6,259 nucleotides of DNA, taken from assembly GCA_002311915.1 (NCBI GenBank), contig DCAF01000013.1:2018-8276 (forward strand), given 5' to 3'. The notes beneath the pieces were generated by a model. It ran no database searches. It was not told the DNA's origin and saw only the letters and a program-made list of their open reading frames with translations. This DNA comes from Sulfurovum sp. UBA1140 (GTDB lineage Bacteria; Campylobacterota; Campylobacteria; Campylobacterales; Sulfurovaceae). Of this stretch, positions 1 to 5,777 are shown piece by piece. Each line of letters starts with the position of its first letter. Within the stretch, counting starts at the first letter, position 1. The translations under genes were made by a program, and so were the position numbers.

Positions 1-426
1 TTATGCTCCTTTATTAATTTGTGCAGTATGTGGATGCTCTGCACCTGCATATACTTTTAATTTTTTAAGCATCGCACGACCTAGAGTCGTCTTAGGAAGC
101 ATACCTCTTACAGCCAATCTGAAAAGTTTTTCAGTATGGTTTTCTAACATATCGTCAAGTTTTTTACTTTTAGTAGAACCAAAGTAACCAGAGTGAGTAA
201 AATACTCTTTGGCTTTAAGCTTGTTTCCTGTAAATTTTGCTTTTTCAGCGTTAATAATAACCACATAGTCACCACAATCTACGTTTGGTGTGAATGATGG
301 TTTATGTTTACCTCTTAAAAGTGTTGCCGCTTCTGTTAAGATACGACCGAAAGTTTTACCATCAGCATCGATAAGAACCCAGTCTCTCTCTACTTCATGA
401 GGCTTCATGACAGATGTCAATTTCAT
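1..426 (-). CDS. rplM: 50S ribosomal protein L13
   Basis: This gene encodes L13 of the large ribosomal subunit, an early-assembling protein that binds 23S rRNA. The 141-residue product matches the usual bacterial length. It shows the family landmarks: DWVLIDADGKTFGRIL (residues 15-30), LLRGKHKPSFTP (36-47), GDYVVIINAEK (52-62), and the signature RGMLPKTTLGRAMLKKLKVY (107-126), followed by HPHTAQ (131-136). The stop codon is at 1-3, so the gene is complete but the next gene, expected to be rpsI (S9) because the two are nearly always cotranscribed, falls outside the window. The start ATG (424-426) is preferred over Met7 because an AAGGA Shine-Dalgarno sequence lies six bases upstream of it. It has its own promoter-like TATAAT at 473-478. 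Identification is essentially certain. Confidence 0.98.
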   Translation of the reverse strand: MKLTSVMKPHEVERDWVLIDADGKTFGRILTEAATLLRGKHKPSFTPNVDCGDYVVIINAEKAKFTGNKLKAKEYFTHSGYFGSTKSKKLDDMLENHTEKLFRLAVRGMLPKTTLGRAMLKKLKVYAGAEHPHTAQINKGA

Positions 427-447
427 AAAATGTCCTTGGAATAAAAT

Positions 448-461
448 AAGCCGAATGGCTT
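448..461 (-). promoter_or_regulatory. Small hairpin in the rplM leader
   Basis: On the minus strand AAGCC-ATTC-GGCTT forms a 5-bp stem with a 4-base loop, followed by ATTTTATT and then the Shine-Dalgarno sequence. It lies near the predicted 5' end of the rplM mRNA. It could stabilise the leader or serve as a minimal autoregulatory site; L13 leader regulation is known in Firmicutes but that structure is not recognisable here. The hairpin is seen directly; any function is inference. Confidence 0.35.
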
Positions 462-472
462 TTGTGAGTGGG

Positions 473-478
473 ATTATA
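473..478 (-). promoter_or_regulatory. Candidate -10 box of the rplM promoter
   Basis: Read on the minus strand, GGGTATAATCCC contains a perfect TATAAT about 47 bases upstream of the rplM start codon. No good TTGACA-like -35 box sits at the usual distance; the expected place is AT-only sequence, which is common for sigma-70 promoters in Campylobacterota. It implies that rplM-rpsI are transcribed independently of addA, with a 5' leader of roughly 40 bases. Confidence 0.6.
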
Positions 479-483
479 CCCTC

Positions 484-526
484 TTAACCTTAATATTTAT
501 TTAAATTAAGGTTAACTTAAGCTTAA
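484..526. repeat. Inverted repeat and adjoining palindrome upstream of rplM
   Basis: TTAACCTTAAT (484-494) and ATTAAGGTTAA (505-515) are perfect 11-bp inverted arms with a 10-base AT spacer. Directly beside them is the 10-bp palindrome TTAAGCTTAA (517-526). They lie where the -35 region of the rplM promoter should be and just after the end of the 44-codon ORF. They could be a regulator-binding site or an AT-rich transcription stop for the addA transcript, although no T-run follows the stem on the minus strand. Confidence 0.45.
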
Positions 527-535
527 TGGGTAATT

Positions 536-670
536 TTAATGCGATTTATTTAAATCATGCCCCTTATAGTGCTTATTAAACCAATCGGGTATCTCAAATT
601 CAGTTTCAACCAAAACTTCTGAGAAATCCTCTATCTCGGTGGTATTCAAATCCAGTTTGGGCATTTTCAT
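536..670 (-). CDS. Small hypothetical protein (44 aa), overlapping addA
   Basis: A short ORF starts at 670 with an ATG that overlaps the TGA stop of addA in the ATGA arrangement typical of translational coupling, and ends with TAA at 536-538. The predicted peptide begins MKMPKLDLNTTEIEDFSEVL, is acidic in its first half, contains EIPDWFNKHYKGHDL near its end and has no transmembrane segment or cysteine. I do not recognise the family. The 4-base overlap, the same orientation and the nearly gap-filling position between addA and the rplM promoter argue for a real gene; a second ATG (Met3) two codons in is an alternative start. There is no independent promoter, so it is probably expressed as the last gene of an addA transcript. 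Its role is unknown. Confidence 0.6.
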   Translation of the reverse strand: MKMPKLDLNTTEIEDFSEVLVETEFEIPDWFNKHYKGHDLNKSH

Positions 671-3414
671 ATCGTTACCAATTCCACTCCCTCTTCTAAA
701 AGATATATAATCATTCCAATGGTAGGTTTTTTGGTAATATTCTCAATTGCCTTTTTATAAAACCCTACCTGTGCCTGATGCTTTAAGTGATACTTTTTAG
801 AACTCTTATAATCAACCACTACCATACGGTCATTGTAACTTAATAGCAAATCTATCTGTCTTAACTCCTGATTGTAACTAAGCGACTGCTCACGGCTAAT
901 GGTTGCCCCTTTTAAAAGCCCTTTAAAGTCGCTGTTAATAATTAAAAATTCAATACGTCTTTTTATATCCAAAAACACCTCATCATTCAGTTCTAATCCA
1001 TAACGGTTCTTAGTCGCCAACATTGCCTTTTCTAAACCTTTTAAACTGAATGTTCCCATCATCTCTAAGGTATAGTGCAGTGCTGTACCAAATAAAATTG
1101 CTTGGTAATCTTTCTCTTCATCCTCTAGGGCTGTTTCGACCTCTTGAACACCATAATGGGTAAGGGGCAATGGAGTGCTACGATTTAAAGGAGCCAAATC
1201 ATTAACTTCAACAAGTTTTGAAACCACCCCTAAGCTCATGGGAACAATACCCAACACATCAAAAATTGACCCCTTTGGTTTTCTTATAATCACCATACTC
1301 TCTACAGCTCGTGTTAGTGCCACGTACAATATATTTAGCCTATCTTTCGCACCAAGCTCTTTCTGTTTTGCTACCAAATCACGGTACGCCTCATCAAAAT
1401 TTTCTCGACCACCCATTTTATAAAAAACCTGCTCGATAAACAGCGACTCATCATAAGCATACAACAGAGCCGAACGCTCAGGTGCATTGCCTTTTAGCCT
1501 ATCCAATACAATCACATGCTCAAACTCTAACCCCTTCGAGCCATGAATCGTCATAATCATCGCCCCACTTCGATTGCTTGTTGCCACCTCGATACTAGAG
1601 AGTTTAAACTCTTCTAAAAAGGTCGGTATATCTGAAAAGCTACTGGCAAACTCCAACAGTTTTAGCAGATTTAAATCCTCTTCAAAATAACCAAACTCAA
1701 CAATCAGACGATGCACCACTGCCATTGGCTCCATAAAGGGGTGGAACCAATCTAGTTTAACCTTATCAAGTGAACTTCCCACCTGCTCTAGTAATGCTCG
1801 TGCATCAAGTTCAATTCCTGTAAACAGATACTCTACCATGGCGACCACTGCCACTATTTTTGGCTTAAATTTTAACGAGCTAGAGGTTTTTAAACTGGTG
1901 GTATAACCTTTGGAATAACACGCCTCTTGAATGGTGGCTCCATCTCGATTGGTTGCCACTAAAAAGGCAATATCACTCAATGCCACCCCCTGCTCTACAA
2001 AAGATTCCAGTTGCAGAACTGCTTCTGCCACCAAATCTTCGGACTCTACCACGGCAACATACCCCTCACTCGCTTTGGCATGACTCTTTTGAGGGAAATA
2101 GTCTGGCATATAGGGTTCAAACCAACGGTTAACCTGCTCTATTACATTTTTACTGCTTCGGTAGTTGGTGTCCATCTGTGCAATGGTTACCCCATAATGG
2201 TCGGCAACCGAATCAAACAGGGCTTCAACCCCCCCACGAAAACGGTAAAGAGACTGCTTGGTATCCCCCACATAAAAAAAGCTCTTAAACTCACGCTGAC
2301 CAACTCCTGCAAACAGCTCATCAATCAGAGGTTTAAGCAACAAAAACTGCAAAGTTGAGGTATCTTGAAACTCATCTAGTAAAATATGTCTAAAACGACT
2401 GTCTATCTTAAAGTATAAGAACTCTTTGTTAATGCTTTCGTGCAGTAGTCGATAGGTAAAATAGGACAAATCATCAAAGCTTAAAACCCCCAACTGTTTT
2501 GCCGTAGTAATATTGGCATTTTTATAATAATCAAAAAGCTGAAACAGATTAAAGAGTACAATTTTCTCTTTTGCCCTTGCCCATGCTTTAAACAGAACTT
2601 TTAATGCTAAGAACTCTTCATCTATTATGGGGTGAACCTGCACATACTTTTTATAGTTTCGATGATCTAGCAGACTCTCTTTTTCAAATACCGTTTTTTT
2701 AAACAGATGCTTTGCCCCGTTGGGTTCAAAGTTTTTAATCGCACTCTTAGAGGCTCCTGATTCTACAACCACATGGTAAAGACGCTCTCGAACCACCTCT
2801 ATCTGCTTCTCTAATTCATCTAAACTGTTTGTCTTGTAATCTGCCTTGGGCAAGAGGGGGGCAATTTTGTAAAAATTCTGCATCAATTCAAAAATTTTTA
2901 AAAAACGTCTGTCTTCTATATCCATTGCCAAGGTAACCAATGAACCAAGCAGAGAGTTTGCCTCTATCTCTTCTAAAAAGTTCTCTTCTTTAAACTTTGG
3001 GTCTATCTCTTTGGTTGTAAAGTCGGGTTCAAGCTCGATATAGAGCGAAGCCGAACGTAAAATAGAGGTAAAAAAACCATCAAGGGTCACAATAAAATTA
3101 GATGAAGATAAAAATCTATTTAAAACCTCTGGCTGTTTGGCTAAAAGCTCCTCTTTGCTCATGGATGTCTGCTGAGAAAGAGCCTCTAAAAAAGCTCTAC
3201 TCTTCTCCTCATGCAGATGAATAAGAGAACCAAGCACCCGCTGTTTCATCTCACTAGCAGCCTTGTTGGTAAAAGTAGCTGCCAAGATACTGCTGGGTTC
3301 TTCACCCAAAAAAAGCAGTGTGATATAACGAACACTCAAAGCAAAAGTCTTTCCACTCCCTGCACTAGCAGAATAGGCTAAATAGGGTTTAAACGAAGCA
3401 TCCGAAGCATCCAT
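667..3414 (-). CDS. addA: AddA/RecB-type helicase-nuclease subunit
   Basis: This is the ATP-driven 3'-5' helicase and nuclease subunit of a double-strand-break repair enzyme of the AddAB/RecBCD class, which resects DNA ends in the cytoplasm so that RecA can load. The 915-residue product has the superfamily 1 motifs in order: Walker A SASAGSGKT (residues 15-23, Lys22), motif Ia ATFTNKAASEM (46-56), Walker B LLDEFQDTS (345-353), motif III VGDTKQSLYRFRGG (382-395), motif IV DTNYRSS (415-421), motif V MTIHGSKGLEFEHV (621-634) and motif VI LYVALTRA (696-703). The C-terminal RecB-type PD-(D/E)xK nuclease is intact: GTALH (His780), Glu842, Asp855 in RQIDLLL, Asp868/Lys870 in VVDYKSS, then Gln882 and Tyr886. 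It is shorter than Bacillus AddA, as expected for Campylobacterota. The ATG at 3412-3414 follows GAGGA at nine bases. Its 3' end overlaps a small ORF and rplM follows. The usual partner addB is not adjacent on the upstream side. Confidence 0.95.
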   Translation of the reverse strand: MDASDASFKPYLAYSASAGSGKTFALSVRYITLLFLGEEPSSILAATFTNKAASEMKQRVLGSLIHLHEEKSRAFLEALSQQTSMSKEELLAKQPEVLNRFLSSSNFIVTLDGFFTSILRSASLYIELEPDFTTKEIDPKFKEENFLEEIEANSLLGSLVTLAMDIEDRRFLKIFELMQNFYKIAPLLPKADYKTNSLDELEKQIEVVRERLYHVVVESGASKSAIKNFEPNGAKHLFKKTVFEKESLLDHRNYKKYVQVHPIIDEEFLALKVLFKAWARAKEKIVLFNLFQLFDYYKNANITTAKQLGVLSFDDLSYFTYRLLHESINKEFLYFKIDSRFRHILLDEFQDTSTLQFLLLKPLIDELFAGVGQREFKSFFYVGDTKQSLYRFRGGVEALFDSVADHYGVTIAQMDTNYRSSKNVIEQVNRWFEPYMPDYFPQKSHAKASEGYVAVVESEDLVAEAVLQLESFVEQGVALSDIAFLVATNRDGATIQEACYSKGYTTSLKTSSSLKFKPKIVAVVAMVEYLFTGIELDARALLEQVGSSLDKVKLDWFHPFMEPMAVVHRLIVEFGYFEEDLNLLKLLEFASSFSDIPTFLEEFKLSSIEVATSNRSGAMIMTIHGSKGLEFEHVIVLDRLKGNAPERSALLYAYDESLFIEQVFYKMGGRENFDEAYRDLVAKQKELGAKDRLNILYVALTRAVESMVIIRKPKGSIFDVLGIVPMSLGVVSKLVEVNDLAPLNRSTPLPLTHYGVQEVETALEDEEKDYQAILFGTALHYTLEMMGTFSLKGLEKAMLATKNRYGLELNDEVFLDIKRRIEFLIINSDFKGLLKGATISREQSLSYNQELRQIDLLLSYNDRMVVVDYKSSKKYHLKHQAQVGFYKKAIENITKKPTIGMIIYLLEEGVELVTI

Positions 3415-3455
3415 GGTATATTATCCTCTATTATTTTTGGTGTTAAGCTACTTAT

Positions 3456-3490
3456 TTATAATATATTTCCAATTTATATTATATTTCCAA
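3456..3490. repeat. Two direct repeats containing TATATTTCCAA
   Basis: TATATTTCCAA occurs at 3462-3472 and again at 3480-3490, 18 bp apart, each preceded by a similar AT stretch, giving a near-tandem duplication. The second copy overlaps the candidate addA -10 box. The spacing is a little under two helical turns, so paired binding sites are possible, but a simple local duplication is equally likely. Confidence 0.5.
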
Positions 3491-3506
3491 GCTTTCAAGG
3501 TGTTAT
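3478..3506 (-). promoter_or_regulatory. Candidate addA promoter
   Basis: On the minus strand TATAAT (3478-3483) lies 64 bases upstream of the addA start, with ATAACA (3501-3506, four of six matches to TTGACA) at a 17-base spacing. The surroundings are very AT-rich, so chance matches are likely. The assignment rests on spacing and on the need for a promoter in this divergent gap. Confidence 0.35.
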
Positions 3507-3538
3507 CATAGCACATTTCAATCGCTTTTGAACCATCA

Positions 3539-3555
3539 CTTAACATACTGTTAAG
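3539..3555. promoter_or_regulatory. Operator-like palindrome in the divergent intergenic region
   Basis: CTTAACA-TAC-TGTTAAG is a perfect 7-bp inverted repeat with a 3-base centre, ending 48 bases before the start of the exported fusion gene. Its position overlaps the likely -35 area of that gene, which is typical of a repressor or dual regulator site. The half-site with one extra base, TGTTAAGC, recurs at 3441-3448 between the addA promoter and start codon, so one regulator might touch both genes. The symmetry is seen directly; the regulator is unknown. Confidence 0.45.
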
Positions 3556-3565
3556 CACTTTAGTG

Positions 3566-3588
3566 TATTATAGTAAATTATATATAAT
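3566..3588 (+). promoter_or_regulatory. Candidate -10 region for the MBL-thioredoxin fusion gene
   Basis: The stretch holds TATTAT (3566-3571), TATAGT (3569-3574) and TATAAT (3583-3588). The perfect TATAAT is only 15 bases before the ATG, so initiation from it would truncate the AGGA ribosome binding site at 3593-3596; the upstream boxes leave a more usable leader. No convincing -35 box is visible. Confidence 0.35.
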
Positions 3589-3603
3589 TACTAGGAAATA
3601 TCT

Positions 3604-5118
3604 ATGCGTTTTTTTTTAACCCTCATTCTCTTCACCTACTATGGATTTGGATTTGACTACCGTCTTGAACCACGTACCATAACCGAGGGAGTAGAGTGTT
3701 TTTTTGGACTTAATAGCAAAGCCCAAGAGGTCAATGGAGCTCGTGTTGTCAATACCTGCTTTATCGAAAGCGATGAGGGCTATATTGTTATTGACAGTGG
3801 GCCTACCTACAGTTATGCTCAACAAGCCTATGAAGTGATGCAGTCACGTAAGCCTCTGCCTGTAAAATATGTTATTAATACCTCGGTAGAAGAGTTAAGT
3901 ATTTTAGGAAATGAGTTCTATAAAGAGCAAGGAGCCACCCTAATAGGTCCCAAGGTCTATGAGTCATTGGTGGCTAAAAACGAGTCTCTTTCACTTTTCG
4001 AGAAAATTTCAGACACCATCTTTATGAACACACGACTCACCCCTTTAGATGTTTATCAAAACTCTGATACAAACATCACCCTAGGAGATAAAACCCTAGA
4101 GATTAAAAAATTTGAAGAAGGAGAGAGCCAACACCTTGTGGTCTACCTTCCCAATCAAAAAACCATTTTTGTGGGCAACTATGTCTCAAATAACCGTATC
4201 CCCCTACTTAAACAGCACCGTTCACTCTCGGAGTGGATAATAACCCTTAATAAAATAGAAAAAATACCATGGAAATACCTTGTCTCGGCTCATGGAGTCA
4301 AAAAAAATAGAAAAGCTCTAAAAAGTACCCAAGAGTATCTTAACAAATTAAAAAACAGGGTCATCCTCTCAATAGAACAGCACAGCACCAAAGAGAAGCT
4401 TATGGACGATAAAGAGTTGACCTTTTATAGTGAAATACCTTTTTATAACGATTTTCATGCCTATAATATTGAACAAGCTTGTAAAGAGTTCAAAGCAAAA
4501 TATATCAGTGATGAGCAGAGAATTTTAATGGCAATGTCCAGCATCGAGACTGAAAAGATACTCGCAGAAGGCACAATCGCCTCGATTGATATTACAGAAC
4601 GTCCCATTCAGATGGCTCAAGAGGCACAAAAAGAAAAAGTTATAAAAGAAGAGGTTATAAAAAAAACTCCTGTAAAAAAGATAGTCGTTGTTAAAAAAGT
4701 GGTTCCAAAAAAAATAGTAATTAAAGAGGAACCCAAGAAAGAAGAACCCAAAATTGTCAAAGTTCAGAAACAGAAGGTTGTTCCCAATATTAGATACAGC
4801 AATTTTTATCAAGCCAAACAAGCAGCCATTCAAGAACACAAATACCTGCTTATTAAAGTAGAAGCCAACCACTGCAGACCGTGCGACAAACTCAACCATC
4901 TACTAGCAACCAACAACAATATTAAAAGAATGGTCAACAGACACATGAAAGCAGTTAAAATCAATACCGACTACGACGCTGTTCCCATGGGCTTAAGCAA
5001 CATGGGAACCCCCACCATATTTTTAATTAAACCCGAAAATGAACAGGTGATAATGCGACTTGAAGGAACCGATGCCTTTGAAGATTTAGAAGACTCTTTG
5101 GCTCTGTTTACGGGGTGA
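3604..5118 (+). CDS. Exported fusion: degenerate SoxH-like MBL-fold domain plus thioredoxin-like domain
   Basis: The 504-residue product begins with a signal-peptide-like segment (MRFFLTLILFTYYGFGF), so it should act in the periplasm. Residues 25-235 resemble SoxH/quinoprotein-relay MBL hydrolases: EGVECFFGLN (28-37), VVNTCFI, GYIVIDSG (59-66), VKYVINT...LGN (87-103), LVVYLP (178-183) and SAHG (228-231); DFHAYN (283-288) resembles the family's C-terminal HxxN motif. The metal site is lost: the HxHxDH motif reads SVEELS (94-99), the GD aspartate is Asn192 and the middle ligand His is missing; only His230 remains. Residues 337-396 form a Lys/Val/Glu/Pro linker. Residues 397-504 are thioredoxin-like with CRPC (424-427) and cis-Pro470 in GTPTIFLI. 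It is therefore probably a redox protein with a non-catalytic MBL module; its substrate is unknown. AGGA lies seven bases before the ATG. It is transcribed alone, divergently from addA. The domain calls are firm; the physiological role is inference. Confidence 0.85.
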   Translation: MRFFLTLILFTYYGFGFDYRLEPRTITEGVECFFGLNSKAQEVNGARVVNTCFIESDEGYIVIDSGPTYSYAQQAYEVMQSRKPLPVKYVINTSVEELSILGNEFYKEQGATLIGPKVYESLVAKNESLSLFEKISDTIFMNTRLTPLDVYQNSDTNITLGDKTLEIKKFEEGESQHLVVYLPNQKTIFVGNYVSNNRIPLLKQHRSLSEWIITLNKIEKIPWKYLVSAHGVKKNRKALKSTQEYLNKLKNRVILSIEQHSTKEKLMDDKELTFYSEIPFYNDFHAYNIEQACKEFKAKYISDEQRILMAMSSIETEKILAEGTIASIDITERPIQMAQEAQKEKVIKEEVIKKTPVKKIVVVKKVVPKKIVIKEEPKKEEPKIVKVQKQKVVPNIRYSNFYQAKQAAIQEHKYLLIKVEANHCRPCDKLNHLLATNNNIKRMVNRHMKAVKINTDYDAVPMGLSNMGTPTIFLIKPENEQVIMRLEGTDAFEDLEDSLALFTG

Positions 5119-5121
5119 TAG

Positions 5122-5229
5122 ATTTATAATAGTTGTGGTTGCATTAGTAGAAAAAATAGAAAAACACAAGAGAAGTTTAACTGCATTAAGTGTGGTCATT
5201 TGGACAATGCAGATTTAAACAGACAATGA
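5122..5229 (+). pseudogene. TnpB (IS200/IS605 OrfB) zinc-ribbon remnant
   Basis: Right after the fusion gene, in another frame, a short open stretch encodes IYNSCGCISRKNRKTQ followed by EKFNCIKCGHLDNADLNRQ and a TGA. This is the C-terminal zinc ribbon of TnpB, the RNA-guided nuclease of IS200/IS605-type transposons, whose pattern is CSxCG, a basic NRKTQ-like stretch, FxCxxCG and NADxNA. The frame is closed upstream by TAG at 5119-5121, so the catalytic RuvC-like part is missing. Three of the four zinc cysteines remain; the first appears as Tyr (TAT at 5125-5127, one base from TGT). The remnant cannot be functional. It marks an old insertion next to, or into, the end of the upstream gene. Confidence 0.8.
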
Positions 5230-5328
5230 CCAGTTAAAAAACAACTCAAAAACATCTCCAACTCTTTTCTATCTGATTTCTCTTTTTTTTCTTAAAGAAA
5301 ACAAAAAAGTCAGTTATCATTGTAGAGC

Positions 5329-5377
5329 TGATACTTTGAGCTGCGTTTCTGCCTAAAAAAGCAGAACGCACGTATCA
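5329..5377. repeat. Two-tier hairpin at the left edge of the GC-rich patch
   Basis: The inner arms TGCGTTTCTGC (5342-5352) and GCAGAACGCA (5361-5370) form a 10-bp stem with one bulged T and an A-rich loop. Outside an asymmetric internal loop, TGATAC (5329-5334) pairs with GTATCA (5372-5377). No T-run follows on either strand, so it is not a standard terminator. It may be an end structure of a former insertion element or an RNA fold. Confidence 0.45.
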
Positions 5378-5486
5378 CCGCTTTCACGTCAACCCGTCAC
5401 CAAGGGAGTTAAAGGAACTGCTTCTTAAACTCCAACAGCTTCAGCAGGACGGAGACCCTTATCCTGCCTATATCTTTCGATTATAG
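5340..5486 (+). pseudogene. Unassigned coding-like fragment, plus strand
   Basis: From after a TGA at 5337-5339 to a TAG at 5484-5486 the frame is open for 48 codons and reads PKKAERTYHRFHVNPSPREL near its start, then a Leu/Gln-rich helix-like stretch, then DPYPAYIFRL. The composition looks protein-like (charged helix, amphipathic heptads), but no start codon with a ribosome binding site is present and I recognise no family. It overlaps an equally plausible frame on the other strand, so at most one of the two is likely to have been coding. Confidence 0.25.
5405..5433. repeat. Imperfect 10-bp inverted repeat
   Basis: GGAGTTAAAG (5405-5414) and CTTAAACTCC (5424-5433) pair at nine of ten positions across a 9-base loop. 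The right arm contains the stop codon of the minus-strand fragment. No T-run follows on either strand. Confidence 0.45.
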
Positions 5487-5589
5487 CCATTGCTCTTCTT
5501 TTAGCCCCAAATCCAACACCATCTATCTCGGCATGTTTGAGCCTTACAGCCACAGTTACCAATCTATTTTTCTCTCTTTTGGCATATCC
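5425..5589 (-). pseudogene. Unassigned coding-like fragment, minus strand
   Basis: Between an upstream TAG (5590-5592) and a TAA (5425-5427) the minus strand is open for 54 codons and reads NRLVTVAVRLKHAEIDGVGF, then GAKRRAMAIIERYRQDKGLR and PAEAVGV. The residue mix (many Arg, Ala, Val, Glu) and the higher GC content look like the tail of a foreign gene. No ATG with a ribosome binding site precedes the conserved-looking part. The family is not recognised. Its stop codon sits in one arm of an inverted repeat (5405-5433), as is common for a gene end. Confidence 0.3.
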
Positions 5590-5777
5590 CTACGAGGGGG
5601 GACTTAGCCAAAAGAGCGACACACAACATACTTTGTAAAAAATATTCTACTGGTAGATTATTGCACTACTTCCTCAAAGGATACTCGATTCAAATATTTT
5701 TAAAAAAATATATTATGGAAGATTTTTATGGCGTTTAGTGTAAAAAAAGACCCCAAGCAGATTTAGGAGAATGCTGA

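Noticed and set aside
1175..2358. Plus-strand open frames inside addA (for example 1175-1423 and 2011-2358)
   Set aside because: They lie opposite a continuous, motif-complete helicase gene and show no family features.
3415..3603. CRISPR-like or phage attachment repeat in the divergent gap
   Set aside because: There are only two short direct repeats with no regular spacer, and no integrase or cas gene is nearby.
3883..3912. Loss of the HxHxDH motif explained by a local frameshift or sequencing error
   Set aside because: The frame is continuous, the flanking NT and LGN are in register, and the later Asp and His ligands are also lost, so the change is not a local frame error.
4525..4899. Long antisense open frame opposite the linker and thioredoxin region, rich in Phe and Asn
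   Set aside because: It is the mirror of Lys/Glu-rich codons on the coding strand and has no ribosome binding site or recognisable domain.
5286..5301. TTTCTT-A-AAGAAA as a terminator for the fusion gene
   Set aside because: It is an AT-only stem with no GC base pairs beyond one, lies 170 bases after the stop codon and beyond the transposon relic, and is expected by chance in this AT-rich stretch.
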